Shown here piece by piece: positions 56,700-64,000 of a stretch of DNA of 64,000 nt; the first letter of the stretch is position 1; each line of letters opens with the position of its first letter. Origin of the DNA: Paracoccaceae bacterium (lineage in GTDB: Bacteria > Pseudomonadota > Alphaproteobacteria > Rhodobacterales > Rhodobacteraceae); contig JAIOYF010000003.1 in assembly GCA_021741245.1 (NCBI GenBank), positions 124,001 through 188,000 on the forward strand. The letters run 5' to 3'. The translations under genes and the position numbers were made by a program. The notes under the pieces are model-generated. The model did no database searches and was not told the DNA's origin. It worked only from the letters and a program-made list of their open reading frames with translations.

Positions 56700-58193
56700 T
56701 CAGGCGGCGGTGTCGATACAGATGTATTTCAGTTCGGTGAAGGCTTCCATCCCGTGGCGCGATCCTTCGCGCCCCTGACCGGATTGCTTCCAGCCGCCAA
56801 AGGGGATGGGTCCCCCGGTTATTTTCACACGGTTCACAGCCACCATGCCAAATTCAAGCGCGCGCGACAGGCGCAGCGCCCGTGCGCCATCGCGGGTGAC
56901 AACATAGGCGACCAGACCATATTCGATGGCATTGGCCCGTGCGATCACCTCGGCCTCGGTGTCAAACGCCATGACAGAGGCGACAGGGCCAAAGGTTTCC
57001 TCGCGATGGATCAGGGCGACTTCGGGCACGTCGACCAACAGCGTTGGCAGATAGGCAAGGGGCAGGTCGGGGTGCACATCGCCGCCCGTCACGATATGGC
57101 CGCCACGGGCAACCGCATCTTGCACTTGTGCGGCCACCTTGGCCAAGGCGCGGGCATGCATCAAGGGGCCGACATCGGTGCCGTCGGTTAGACCGGAGCC
57201 AACCTTCAGCGCCTTGATCCGCTGGGCAAACCGCGCCGCAAAGGCAGGCAAGATTTCGCGCGCAACGTAAATGCGGTTGGCGGCCAGACAATCCTGACCA
57301 GAGGTCGCGAATTTTGCATCCATCGCGATCTGAACTGCGCGGTCGATATCGGCATCGGCAAAAACGATCAGCGGGGCGTGGCCGCCTAGTTCCATCACAA
57401 GGTGCTTCATCGTCGGCGCACATTGTGCCGCGATCAGACGGCCGACCTCGGTCGATCCGGTAAAGGACATGGCGCGCAGCCGCGTATCGGCGCACATGCG
57501 CCCGACGATGGTCGCGGCATCGCCCGTGACGACATTCATCACCCCCGCAGGCAGGCCCGCACGCTCTGCCAGTTCGGCCAGCGCAAGCGCGGACAGCGGC
57601 GTTTCCGCCGAAGGATGCACCACCGCCGTGCAGCCAGCCGCCAAAGCCGCGGCCACCTTGCGGGTGATCATCGCGCTGGGAAAGTTCCATGGCGTCACCA
57701 CTCCGATCGGGCCAAGCGCCTCACGCCGAACGATCATCTCGGCCCCTTGCAGATGGGGCGTCACCCCTTCGGCGTTCATCCGCTGTGCTTCGCCCGCATA
57801 CCACTCCAGAAACTCGGCGGCATAGGCGATTTCGCCGCGTGATTCTGACAGGGGTTTACCCTGTTCCAGCGTCATGATCAGGGCCAGATCTTCGGTTGCG
57901 GCCAGCATCAATTCGCCCCAGCGGCGCAAGATGCGGGCGCGGTCCTTTGGCAGACGGTCGCGCCAGATCGGAAAGGCACGTGTGGCCGCCGCAATCGCCG
58001 CATCTGTTTCGGAAACGCCAAGGGCCGCCACGCGGGCGACCAAGGCCCCGCCTGCAGGGTCGGTCACGGCAAAGTCAGCCGCATCGGGGGCTGCGGTCCA
58101 GCGGCCATCAATATAGCCAAGGCTGCGCAACAGGGCACGGTCGGCAAGGCGCGAAAGGGCGGGGTGGGCGGTCTGGGGAACTTGGGCGTTCAT
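56700..58193 (-). CDS. ssd: NAD(P)-dependent aldehyde dehydrogenase of the ectoine pathway (aspartate/succinate-semialdehyde type)
   Basis: A 497-residue aldehyde dehydrogenase. Catalytic Glu268 (MELGG) and Cys302 (GQDC) are present, with the NAD site FTGSTEVGR near 245. In ectoine catabolism the Ssd-type enzyme oxidises aspartate-semialdehyde to aspartate after Atf. AGGAG lies 9 nt above ATG 58193; ATG 58199 is an alternative. It is the middle gene of asnC-ssd-atf. Confidence 0.88.
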   Translation of the reverse strand: MNAQVPQTAHPALSRLADRALLRSLGYIDGRWTAAPDAADFAVTDPAGGALVARVAALGVSETDAAIAAATRAFPIWRDRLPKDRARILRRWGELMLAATEDLALIMTLEQGKPLSESRGEIAYAAEFLEWYAGEAQRMNAEGVTPHLQGAEMIVRREALGPIGVVTPWNFPSAMITRKVAAALAAGCTAVVHPSAETPLSALALAELAERAGLPAGVMNVVTGDAATIVGRMCADTRLRAMSFTGSTEVGRLIAAQCAPTMKHLVMELGGHAPLIVFADADIDRAVQIAMDAKFATSGQDCLAANRIYVAREILPAFAARFAQRIKALKVGSGLTDGTDVGPLMHARALAKVAAQVQDAVARGGHIVTGGDVHPDLPLAYLPTLLVDVPEVALIHREETFGPVASVMAFDTEAEVIARANAIEYGLVAYVVTRDGARALRLSRALEFGMVAVNRVKITGGPIPFGGWKQSGQGREGSRHGMEAFTELKYICIDTAA

Positions 58194-58314
58194 CGACATT
58201 GGCTCCTGTCCGGTTTCACCCAATATGACGCGGGTTGGCCAGAGAAGGGGGCCAAAACCAGCCCCGACCATGGACAATTCCACAGGCCAAACCGGTTCGG
58301 CGTAGAGACTTTCT

Positions 58315-58791
58315 CTATTCCCCCGAAAACAGCGACATCGGCAGGGGGCTGTCCTCTTTGACCGTCTTGGTCACGATATAGGTAAAATAGCGGTCGATCC
58401 CGATTTCATCGCCCAGCATCCGGTCGATCAGGCGCTGATAGGTGTCGATATCGCGTGCCACGACCTTTAGGATGTAATCCACGCCACCGCCCACCGACCA
58501 ACAGGCCGTCACCTCGGGCATCTGGGCGATGGCCTGCTCGAACCGGGCAAAGTCGGCTTGGCGATGGTTGGCCAGCGTGACCTCGACCAGCACAGTTGCA
58601 AAGGGGGCGATCTTGCGTGGCGACAGGCGCGCCTGATAGCCCGCGATGATCCCGGCCTGCTCTAATTTGCGCAACCGCAGCCAGCACGGCGTGGGCGACA
58701 GGCCCGCCACCTCGGCCAGCTTTAACTTGGTGATCCGACCGTCCTTTTGAACCGCGTCAAGGATCCTGAGGTCGATAGAATCCAGTTTCAT
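58315..58791 (-). CDS. asnC: Lrp/AsnC-family regulator of the ectoine cluster
   Basis: A 158-residue feast/famine regulator. The N-terminal HTH spans residues 4-50 (ITKLKLAEVAGLSPTPCWLRLRKLE) and a RAM effector domain follows. Such AsnC proteins (DoeX) accompany ectoine catabolic genes and sense pathway intermediates. ATG 58791 matches the conserved family start MKLDSIDLRIL. It is divergent from enuR, with 59 bp between them carrying TTGWCATGAT boxes. Confidence 0.9.
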   Translation of the reverse strand: MKLDSIDLRILDAVQKDGRITKLKLAEVAGLSPTPCWLRLRKLEQAGIIAGYQARLSPRKIAPFATVLVEVTLANHRQADFARFEQAIAQMPEVTACWSVGGGVDYILKVVARDIDTYQRLIDRMLGDEIGIDRYFTYIVTKTVKEDSPLPMSLFSGE

Positions 58792-58819
58792 CGCGTCACC
58801 CTGCATTTCGTTGTTTACA

Positions 58820-58857
58820 GATTGATATGATTTTGAGCAGATTTGCAATCATGACAA
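58820..58857. promoter_or_regulatory. Predicted EnuR operator between asnC and enuR
   Basis: GATTGATATGATTT at 58820-58833 and, on the opposite strand, TTGTCATGAT (ATCATGACAA at 58848-58857) resemble the direct repeats upstream of ehuA. The second overlaps the enuR start codon. These are candidate EnuR autoregulation sites. Confidence 0.5.
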
Positions 58858-60236
58858 ATTGGATGCCCAACCCGACCACGCTCTCGCGCCCTGCCTATCT
58901 GGCACTGGCCGAGCAATTCGCCCGCGCCATTGAAAGTGGTGCCCTTCCGGCGGCTGCCCGTCTGATGCCGCATCGCAAACTGGCCGATGCTCTGGGCCTG
59001 TCGGTCCAGACCGTGAGTCGCGCCTATGACGAGTTGATTCGGCGTGGGCTTGTCACGGGTGAGGTCGGGCGTGGCTCTTTCGTGCTGGGGCCGGGGGCCG
59101 AGGCGCGGCAGCCCTATCTGCCCGAACGTCCGGGCGAGGTGATCGATCTGTCGATCCTCAAACCCGTGGTAGAGGCAATGCATCTTGACCGCATGCGCGA
59201 GGGCTTTGCTTGGCTTGCCGAGAATCTGGCGGCCCCTTCGGCACTGTCCTTTCGACCCAATATGGTGATGCCGTATCACCGGGCGGTTGCCGCCGATTGG
59301 TTGGGGCGCCACGGTATTCCCGCGGAGGCAAACGGGATCGCCCTGACCAATGGGGCGACGCCCGCGATCACGGCGGCGATCATGGCAGTGGTGCCTGCGG
59401 GCTCTGGCCTGGCCTCAGCCGCCTTGACCCATCACACGATAAAGCCGCTTTGCGGCTACCTGGGCCTGCATCTGGAAGGTGTGGGCATGGATGACAACGG
59501 GATGTTGCCCGCCGCCTTGGATGAGATTGCGCGCAAGGGTTTGATCCGCGCAGTTTATATGCAGCCCAATGTTATCAACCCCTTGGCGCGGATGACCCCT
59601 GCTGATCGCCGTGCGGAACTGGTCGAGGTGGCGCGCAGGCATGATCTTGCCATCATCGAGAATGATATTCTGAACATGATGATCCCCGATCGCGCCACGC
59701 CTTTCGCCGCACTGGCCCCCGAGCGGACGCTGCATATCTGCGGGTTTAGCAAGATCACGGTTCCGGGCATGCGTATGGCCTATTTGCACGCCCCACCCCG
59801 CTATGCCACGTCCGTTGCCAACCGCCATCTTGTGGCCAACTGGATGGCCACCCCGCCGATGGCCGATCTGTTGTCGCATTGGGTCAAGGATGGGACGGTG
59901 GCCGATCTGGCCACATGGCAGGCGCGGGCGATGGCCGAACGTCATGTGGTTGCGGCGCAGGTCTTGGGGCGCTTGATGCCCGCTTGCCATGGCAACAGCC
60001 TGCACATCTGGATGCGCCTGCCGGAAGGCTGGGCAGAAGAGGCCTTTGTCGGGCAGGCCCGCTTGCAAGGCGTGGCTGTGGCGGCGGGCAGCGCGTTTCG
60101 TGCAACCGAAAAAGGGCGACGCGAGGCGATTCGGGTTTCGCTTGGCTCCACCCGCGCGGATGAGTTGCGGCGCGGGCTTCAGATTCTGGGCGACATGCTG
60201 ACCGACGTTCCAGAGGCGCTTCTTCCGACCATTTGA
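58851..60236 (+). CDS. enuR: MocR/GntR-type regulator EnuR (ectoine nutrient utilisation)
   Basis: A 461-residue MocR regulator: an N-terminal GntR winged HTH (about residues 12-78; MPHRKLADALGLSVQTVSRAYDELIRRG), then an aminotransferase-like PLP domain. The cofactor lysine is Lys301 in CGFSKITVPG, matching the Lys302 known for Ruegeria EnuR. EnuR represses ectoine uptake and catabolism genes until it binds N-acetyl-DABA or DABA derivatives. ATG 58851 gives the MTNW start; an ATG at 58827 is in frame but less likely. Confidence 0.94.
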   Translation: MTNWMPNPTTLSRPAYLALAEQFARAIESGALPAAARLMPHRKLADALGLSVQTVSRAYDELIRRGLVTGEVGRGSFVLGPGAEARQPYLPERPGEVIDLSILKPVVEAMHLDRMREGFAWLAENLAAPSALSFRPNMVMPYHRAVAADWLGRHGIPAEANGIALTNGATPAITAAIMAVVPAGSGLASAALTHHTIKPLCGYLGLHLEGVGMDDNGMLPAALDEIARKGLIRAVYMQPNVINPLARMTPADRRAELVEVARRHDLAIIENDILNMMIPDRATPFAALAPERTLHICGFSKITVPGMRMAYLHAPPRYATSVANRHLVANWMATPPMADLLSHWVKDGTVADLATWQARAMAERHVVAAQVLGRLMPACHGNSLHIWMRLPEGWAEEAFVGQARLQGVAVAAGSAFRATEKGRREAIRVSLGSTRADELRRGLQILGDMLTDVPEALLPTI

Positions 60237-60263
60237 AGAAAGGGGCGACATGGTTTGATCTAA

Positions 60264-60299
60264 AATTGTCATGATATTATTTAAAAATTGACATGATAT
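60264..60299 (+). promoter_or_regulatory. Direct-repeat EnuR operator before ehuA
   Basis: AATTGTCATGATAT (60264-60277) and AATTGACATGATAT (60286-60299) differ at one base and recur with a 22-bp period, two helical turns. They lie 45 bp above the ehuA start in an AT-rich promoter. The arrangement is typical of MocR operators, and EnuR is encoded next door. Confidence 0.7.
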
Positions 60300-60344
60300 A
60301 TAGTCAGGTTAATTCTGCCGCCAAAGCACCAACCGGGGGCAGGC

Positions 60345-61130
60345 GTGGCAGATCCGATTATCCGTATCGAAAAACTGGACAAATCCTTTGGCACGCTGAA
60401 GGTGCTGGATGGCCTGTCATTTGAGGTAAAACCGGGCGAGAAACTGGCGCTGATCGGGCCTTCGGGGTCGGGCAAGACCACAATCTTGCGAATCTTGATG
60501 ACGCTGGAAACCATCACCGCAGGCCGGATCGAGGTGTGCGGTGAGCCGCTTTACCATATACAGCGCGGCGGGCGTGAGGTTCCGGCGGATGAGGCCCACC
60601 TGCACCATATGCGCCGCCATATCGGCATGGTGTTTCAGCATTTCAATCTGTTTCCGCACAAATCCGTTCTGGAAAACATCACCCTTGCGCCCATGCTGAC
60701 CAAGGCCGAGCCGCGCGCCAAGGCCGAGGCGCGGGCCATGGAACTGCTGGATATGGTGGGTCTTGCCGACAAGGCGAAATCGATGCCCAGCCAGTTGTCT
60801 GGTGGTCAGAAACAACGCGCGGCCATCGCCCGCGCGCTGGCCCTGCAACCCCGGATCATGCTGTTTGACGAGGTGACAAGCGCGCTTGACCCCGAACTGG
60901 TGGAAGAGGTGCTGCTTGTGATGAAGCGCCTTGCCGCGGAAACCGACATGACCATGCTCTTGGTCACCCATGAGATGGGCTTTGCCCATGAATTCGCCGA
61001 CCGCGTGCTGTTCTTTGACAAGGGCTGCATCGTCGAAGAGGGCCCCCCCGACCGCATCTTTACCAACCCGACGCAAGAACGAACCCAAACCTTCCTGCGC
61101 AAGATTATCGCCGCAGGGCACCGCGTCTGA
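60345..61130 (+). CDS. ehuA: Ectoine ABC transporter ATP-binding protein
   Basis: A 261-residue GlnQ-type ATPase energising ectoine/5-hydroxyectoine import. Walker [10 protein letters not shown] near residue 38, Q-loop [12 protein letters not shown] near 92, signature [15 protein letters not shown] near 152, Walker [17 protein letters not shown] and switch His in [11 protein letters not shown] are present. Walker B reads DEVTSALD where DEPTSALD is usual. GTG 60345, with GGGGGCAGG upstream, starts the gene. Confidence 0.93.
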   Translation: MADPIIRIEKLDKSFGTLKVLDGLSFEVKPGEKLALIGPSGSGKTTILRILMTLETITAGRIEVCGEPLYHIQRGGREVPADEAHLHHMRRHIGMVFQHFNLFPHKSVLENITLAPMLTKAEPRAKAEARAMELLDMVGLADKAKSMPSQLSGGQKQRAAIARALALQPRIMLFDEVTSALDPELVEEVLLVMKRLAAETDMTMLLVTHEMGFAHEFADRVLFFDKGCIVEEGPPDRIFTNPTQERTQTFLRKIIAAGHRV

Positions 61131-61155
61131 ACCCACCCAACAGAGAGGACGACCC

Positions 61156-61974
61156 ATGAAAAGAACTCTGCTTACCCTTGCCCTCATCGCGGCCCCGGCT
61201 GTCGCCATGGCCGAGAAACTGGACGATCTGCGTGAACAGGGCTTTGCCCGCATTGCCATTGCCAATGAACCCCCCTTTACTGCCGTGGCCGCCGATGGCA
61301 CGGTTTCAGGCGCGGCCCCCGATGTTGCACGTGAGGTGTTCAAGCGCCTTGGCGTGGGCGAGGTTGTGGCCTCGATCAGTGAATATGGCGCGATGATCCC
61401 CGGATTGCAGGCCCGCCGCCACGATGCCATCACCGCTGGCCTGTTCATGAAGCCCGAGCGGTGCCAGGCCGTCGCCTATTCCGAACCGATCCTGTGCGAT
61501 GCGGAATCCTTCCTGCTGCCCAAGGGCAACCCCAAGGGCTTCAAATCCTATGCCGACATCGCTGCCGACCCGACCGCAAAAATTGGCGCACCGGGTGGCG
61601 GGACCGAAGAGAAGCTGGCGCTGGATGCCGGTGTGCCGCGGGATCGCGTGATCGTGGTGCCAGATGGGCAATCGGGCCTGAAAATGCTGCAAGATGGCCG
61701 GATTGACGTCTATTCGCTGCCCGTCCTGTCGATCTCGGATCTGATGACAAAGGCCGCCGATCCCAATCTGGAAATGTTCGCCCCCGTCGTGGGCGCGCCG
61801 GTCTATTGCGACGGTGCGGCCTTTCGCAAGGAAGACGCGGCACTGCGCGATGCGTTTGACGTGGAATTGGCCAAGATGAAGGAATCGGGCGAATTTGCCG
61901 CGATCATTGAACCATACGGCTTCTCGGCTGCCGCCGCGATGTCGACCAGCCGCGCCACGCTCTGCGGCGAATAA
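61156..61974 (+). CDS. ehuB: Ectoine/hydroxyectoine ABC transporter substrate-binding protein
   Basis: A 272-residue periplasmic binding protein with a signal peptide (residues 1-19, cleaving near AMA-EK) and a family 3 solute-binding domain. IAIANEPPFTAVAADGTVSG follows, as in EhuB, and PGLQARRHDAITAGLFMKPERC is near 85-106. Ectoine specificity is supported by context. ATG 61156 is preceded by GAGAGGAC. A strong hairpin follows its stop. Confidence 0.92.
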   Translation: MKRTLLTLALIAAPAVAMAEKLDDLREQGFARIAIANEPPFTAVAADGTVSGAAPDVAREVFKRLGVGEVVASISEYGAMIPGLQARRHDAITAGLFMKPERCQAVAYSEPILCDAESFLLPKGNPKGFKSYADIAADPTAKIGAPGGGTEEKLALDAGVPRDRVIVVPDGQSGLKMLQDGRIDVYSLPVLSISDLMTKAADPNLEMFAPVVGAPVYCDGAAFRKEDAALRDAFDVELAKMKESGEFAAIIEPYGFSAAAAMSTSRATLCGE

Positions 61975-61986
61975 GGTTCTACACCC

Positions 61987-62025
61987 GGGCGGCGCGTTTG
62001 CTCCCCGCGCCGCCCCCCCCCTTTT
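61987..62025 (+). terminator. Hairpin with partial U-run after ehuB
   Basis: A 10-bp perfect stem (GGGCGGCGCG 61987-61996, CGCGCCGCCC 62006-62015) with a 9-nt loop is followed by CCCCCTTTTT. It lies between ehuB and ehuC and should terminate part of the transcripts, giving more binding protein than permease. Confidence 0.7.
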
Positions 62026-62045
62026 TACCCTGAGGTTTCCAAAGC

Positions 62046-62702
62046 ATGGCCGAATGGTCCGGATATCTGACGCTCATCTTGCAGGGCGCGCTGGTGACGG
62101 CGCAGCTGACCCTGATGGGTTCGGCCCTTGCCCTTGTTGCGGCCTTTGCCGCGGGGTTGGCACGGCTGGCCCCTTTTGCGCCGCTGAACTGGCTGGCCAC
62201 GGTCTACATCGAATTCTTTCGCGGCACGTCGATCTTCGTGCAGCTGTTCTGGGTCTATTTCGTGCTGCCGTTTGCGGGCGTGTCCCTTTCGCCCTTGATG
62301 GCGGGCGTTCTTGCGCTGGGCCTGAACGTGGGCGCTTACGGGGCCGAGGTGGTGCGCGGTGCGATCCTTTCGGTGCCTAAGGATCAATATGAGGCAACCA
62401 TCGCCTTGAACCTGACCCGGTTTCAACGGATGCGCCATGTGATCATCCCGCAGGCCCTGCCGCTGATGCTGCCCACGTTCGGCAATAACGCGATCGAGCT
62501 TTTGAAGGGCACGGCGGTGGTCTCTTTGATCTCGCTGTCAGACATGACCTTTCAGGCACAGGTGGTGCGGGCGCAAACCGGCAGCACGCTGATCCCCTTT
62601 GTCACGATCCTGATCCTTTACTTCGCCTTTGCCATGGTCATCACCACGGGCGTCAAGGCATTGGAACGCCGCATGACGCGCGGCCTTGACGGGGTGCGCT
62701 AA
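62046..62702 (+). CDS. ehuC: Ectoine ABC transporter permease
   Basis: A 218-residue polar amino acid-type permease with about five helices. EFFRGTSIFVQLFWVYFVLPF is near residue 57 and the EAA loop DQYEATIALNLTRFQRMRHVIIPQALP near 114-140. It pairs with EhuD, which starts 1 bp after its stop. Confidence 0.93.
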   Translation: MAEWSGYLTLILQGALVTAQLTLMGSALALVAAFAAGLARLAPFAPLNWLATVYIEFFRGTSIFVQLFWVYFVLPFAGVSLSPLMAGVLALGLNVGAYGAEVVRGAILSVPKDQYEATIALNLTRFQRMRHVIIPQALPLMLPTFGNNAIELLKGTAVVSLISLSDMTFQAQVVRAQTGSTLIPFVTILILYFAFAMVITTGVKALERRMTRGLDGVR

Positions 62703-62703
62703 G

Positions 62704-63363
62704 ATGGAGTGGGACTGGGCCTTTGTTGCCGAAATCACGCCGACCCTGCTGCAAGGGTTGAAGCTGACGCTGTTCATCACCCTTTTGTCGGCCATCGTGG
62801 CCGCCGTCTTGGGGTTGGTGCTTGCCATTGCGCGGCGGTCGCAAAACCTGCTGATCGCGCGCCCGGTGGGGGCCTTTGCGGAATTCATCCGGGGCACGCC
62901 ATTGTTGGTGCAGCTTTACTTCATCTTTTACGTCTTGCCCGATATCGGCATTGTGCTGTCGCCCTTGGTGGCAGGCGTGATCGGGATGGGGCTGCACTAT
63001 GCCACCTATACCGCCGAGGTTTACCGCGCGGGCATCGAAAATGTGCCCAAGGGGCAGTGGGAGGCCGCGCGCGCCACCAACCTGACCATCCCGCAGACAT
63101 GGCAGCATGTGATCATACCGCAAGCGGTGCCGCCGATGATCCCGGCACTGGCCAACTATCTGATCGCGATGTTCAAAGAGACGCCGTTGCTTTCGGCCAT
63201 CACGGTGCTGGAATTGATGAATCAGGCGAAATCCGTCGCCAATTCCAGCTATCGCTATATCGAGCCGATGACCTTGGTCGGTGTCTTTTTCCTCGCCACG
63301 AGTCTTGTGTCCGTGGTCATGCTCAGGGCGTTGGAACATCGTTATGGAAGGTTGGGGAAATGA
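62704..63363 (+). CDS. ehuD: Ectoine ABC transporter permease
   Basis: A 219-residue permease. EFIRGTPLLVQLYFIFYVLPD is near residue 60 and the EAA loop GQWEAARATNLTIPQTWQHVIIPQAVPP near 118-145. ATG 62704 is chosen because it begins the conserved MEWDWAF segment; upstream codons overlap ehuC. Its stop overlaps the eutA start (ATGA). Confidence 0.92.
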   Translation: MEWDWAFVAEITPTLLQGLKLTLFITLLSAIVAAVLGLVLAIARRSQNLLIARPVGAFAEFIRGTPLLVQLYFIFYVLPDIGIVLSPLVAGVIGMGLHYATYTAEVYRAGIENVPKGQWEAARATNLTIPQTWQHVIIPQAVPPMIPALANYLIAMFKETPLLSAITVLELMNQAKSVANSSYRYIEPMTLVGVFFLATSLVSVVMLRALEHRYGRLGK

Positions 63364-64000
63364 CGGACATTCAGGTATCAACCCACAAGCCACGGCTTGA
63401 CCCGCGCCCGGTCAGCCATCGGATCGGCCTTGTGGCCCTGTCAACGGATCACACCATCGAGGTGGATTTCGCCCGCATTCTGTCGCCTGCGGGGATCGGG
63501 GTCTATGTCAACCGCATCCCCTTTGCCAATCCCGTCACCCCCGAGACGCTGCGCGCGATGGAAGGTGATCTGGCCGAAGGGGCAGCCCTGATCTTGCCGG
63601 GCGAGGATCTGGACGTGGTGGTTTATGGCTGCACCTCTGCCTCGGTCTGCATCGGGGATGCTGCCGTGCGGGCGCAAGTGGCCTTGGGCAAACCCGGCGC
63701 CCCGGTTGTAACCCCCATTTCGGGCGCGCTTGCAGGTCTGCGGGCCATGGGTGCGCGCCGGATTTCGGTGCTGACACCCTATTTTGAGGAAACCACCCGC
63801 CCCATGGCCGCGATGTTCGAGGCCGAGGGCTTTGACCTTGACCGTGTCACCTGCCTGAACATGGCCGATGACCGTGACATGGCCCGGATTGCGCTGGACG
63901 AACTGGTCGACCTTGCCGCCATGGCCGCCGATCCTGCCTCGGATGCGCTGTTCATTTCGTGCACGGCGGTACGTGCGGCAGGCATCATCGCCCGGATCGA
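63360..64000 (+). CDS. eutA: EutA, maleate isomerase-family protein of ectoine catabolism, 3' end cut by the window
   Basis: The first 213 residues of a protein in the Asp/Glu racemase-maleate isomerase superfamily. The two catalytic cysteines are Cys91 (VYGCTSAS) and Cys201 (FISCTAVRAAG). In ectoine utilisation clusters EutA is thought to act with EutBC on the 5-hydroxyectoine branch. It overlaps ehuD by 4 bp. The rest of the gene and the expected eutBCDE lie beyond the window. Confidence 0.9.
   Translation, partial: MTDIQVSTHKPRLDPRPVSHRIGLVALSTDHTIEVDFARILSPAGIGVYVNRIPFANPVTPETLRAMEGDLAEGAALILPGEDLDVVVYGCTSASVCIGDAAVRAQVALGKPGAPVVTPISGALAGLRAMGARRISVLTPYFEETTRPMAAMFEAEGFDLDRVTCLNMADDRDMARIALDELVDLAAMAADPASDALFISCTAVRAAGIIARI

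Overview
The window looks like a chromosomal segment of an alphaproteobacterium of the Rhodobacteraceae (Roseobacter group). The basis is about 60% GC with tightly packed ATGA-overlapping operons, and gene content typical of marine and soil roseobacters: TRAP transporters, the ectoine cluster, a gmaS/mgsABC-type methylamine set, a pca cluster and a LigM-type demethylase. A light-dependent protochlorophyllide reductase (por) suggests an aerobic anoxygenic phototroph, although no other photosynthesis gene lies in the window. Assignments are from reading the sequence and recalling families; no database search was possible.

Layout. 1-6.6 kb holds housekeeping genes: gpt (partial), a LysE exporter and fabI on the minus strand, then pdxH, a double cold-shock protein, a DUF192 protein, tRNA-Pro(TGG), an exported molybdopterin-domain protein, selO and a cupin-type XRE regulator. 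6.7-7.8 kb is a poor region with one unrecognised low-GC ORF. 7.8-15.2 kb has a MarR gene, an ScfR/RamB-type regulator and a complete five-gene HAAT (Liv-type) ABC importer. 15.2-22.2 kb (minus strand) has two permeases and a gmaS-mgsCBA set predicted to make N-methylglutamate from methylamine. 22.4-23.4 kb is por. 23.4-26.4 kb is a polar amino acid ABC importer. 26.8-28.5 kb has an aminoglycoside-acetyltransferase-like GNAT and a small low-GC patch abutting tRNA-Glu(TTC), probably the scar of an integrated element. 28.5-31.3 kb has a lytic transglycosylase, a guanidinobutyrase-type ureohydrolase and a second MarR.

31.3-53.6 kb is an aromatic catabolism region: two divergent TRAP systems, a catechol-2,3-dioxygenase-like enzyme with galBCD and a double-HTH LysR, a tetrahydrofolate-dependent aryl O-demethylase (LigM-like) with its GntR regulator, pobR/pobA, and pcaB-BKACE-pcaGHCD with pcaQ. 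Together these would demethylate methoxylated lignin monomers, convert 4-hydroxybenzoate to protocatechuate, and run both a beta-ketoadipate branch and a 4-oxalomesaconate branch. 53.6-55.1 kb is a TarM/GtfA-like glycosyltransferase.

55.3-64.0 kb is the ectoine/5-hydroxyectoine uptake and degradation cluster: atf-ssd-asnC transcribed left, and enuR-ehuABCD-eutA transcribed right (eutA runs off the end).

Regulatory signals read directly include three TGTATACA palindromes around ligM/gntR, repeated TTGWCATGAT boxes on both sides of enuR, direct repeats between the ScfR-like gene and the Liv operon, a TGT-N12-ACA box before por, and a GC-rich hairpin just after the binding-protein gene in four of the five solute-binding-protein transport operons.
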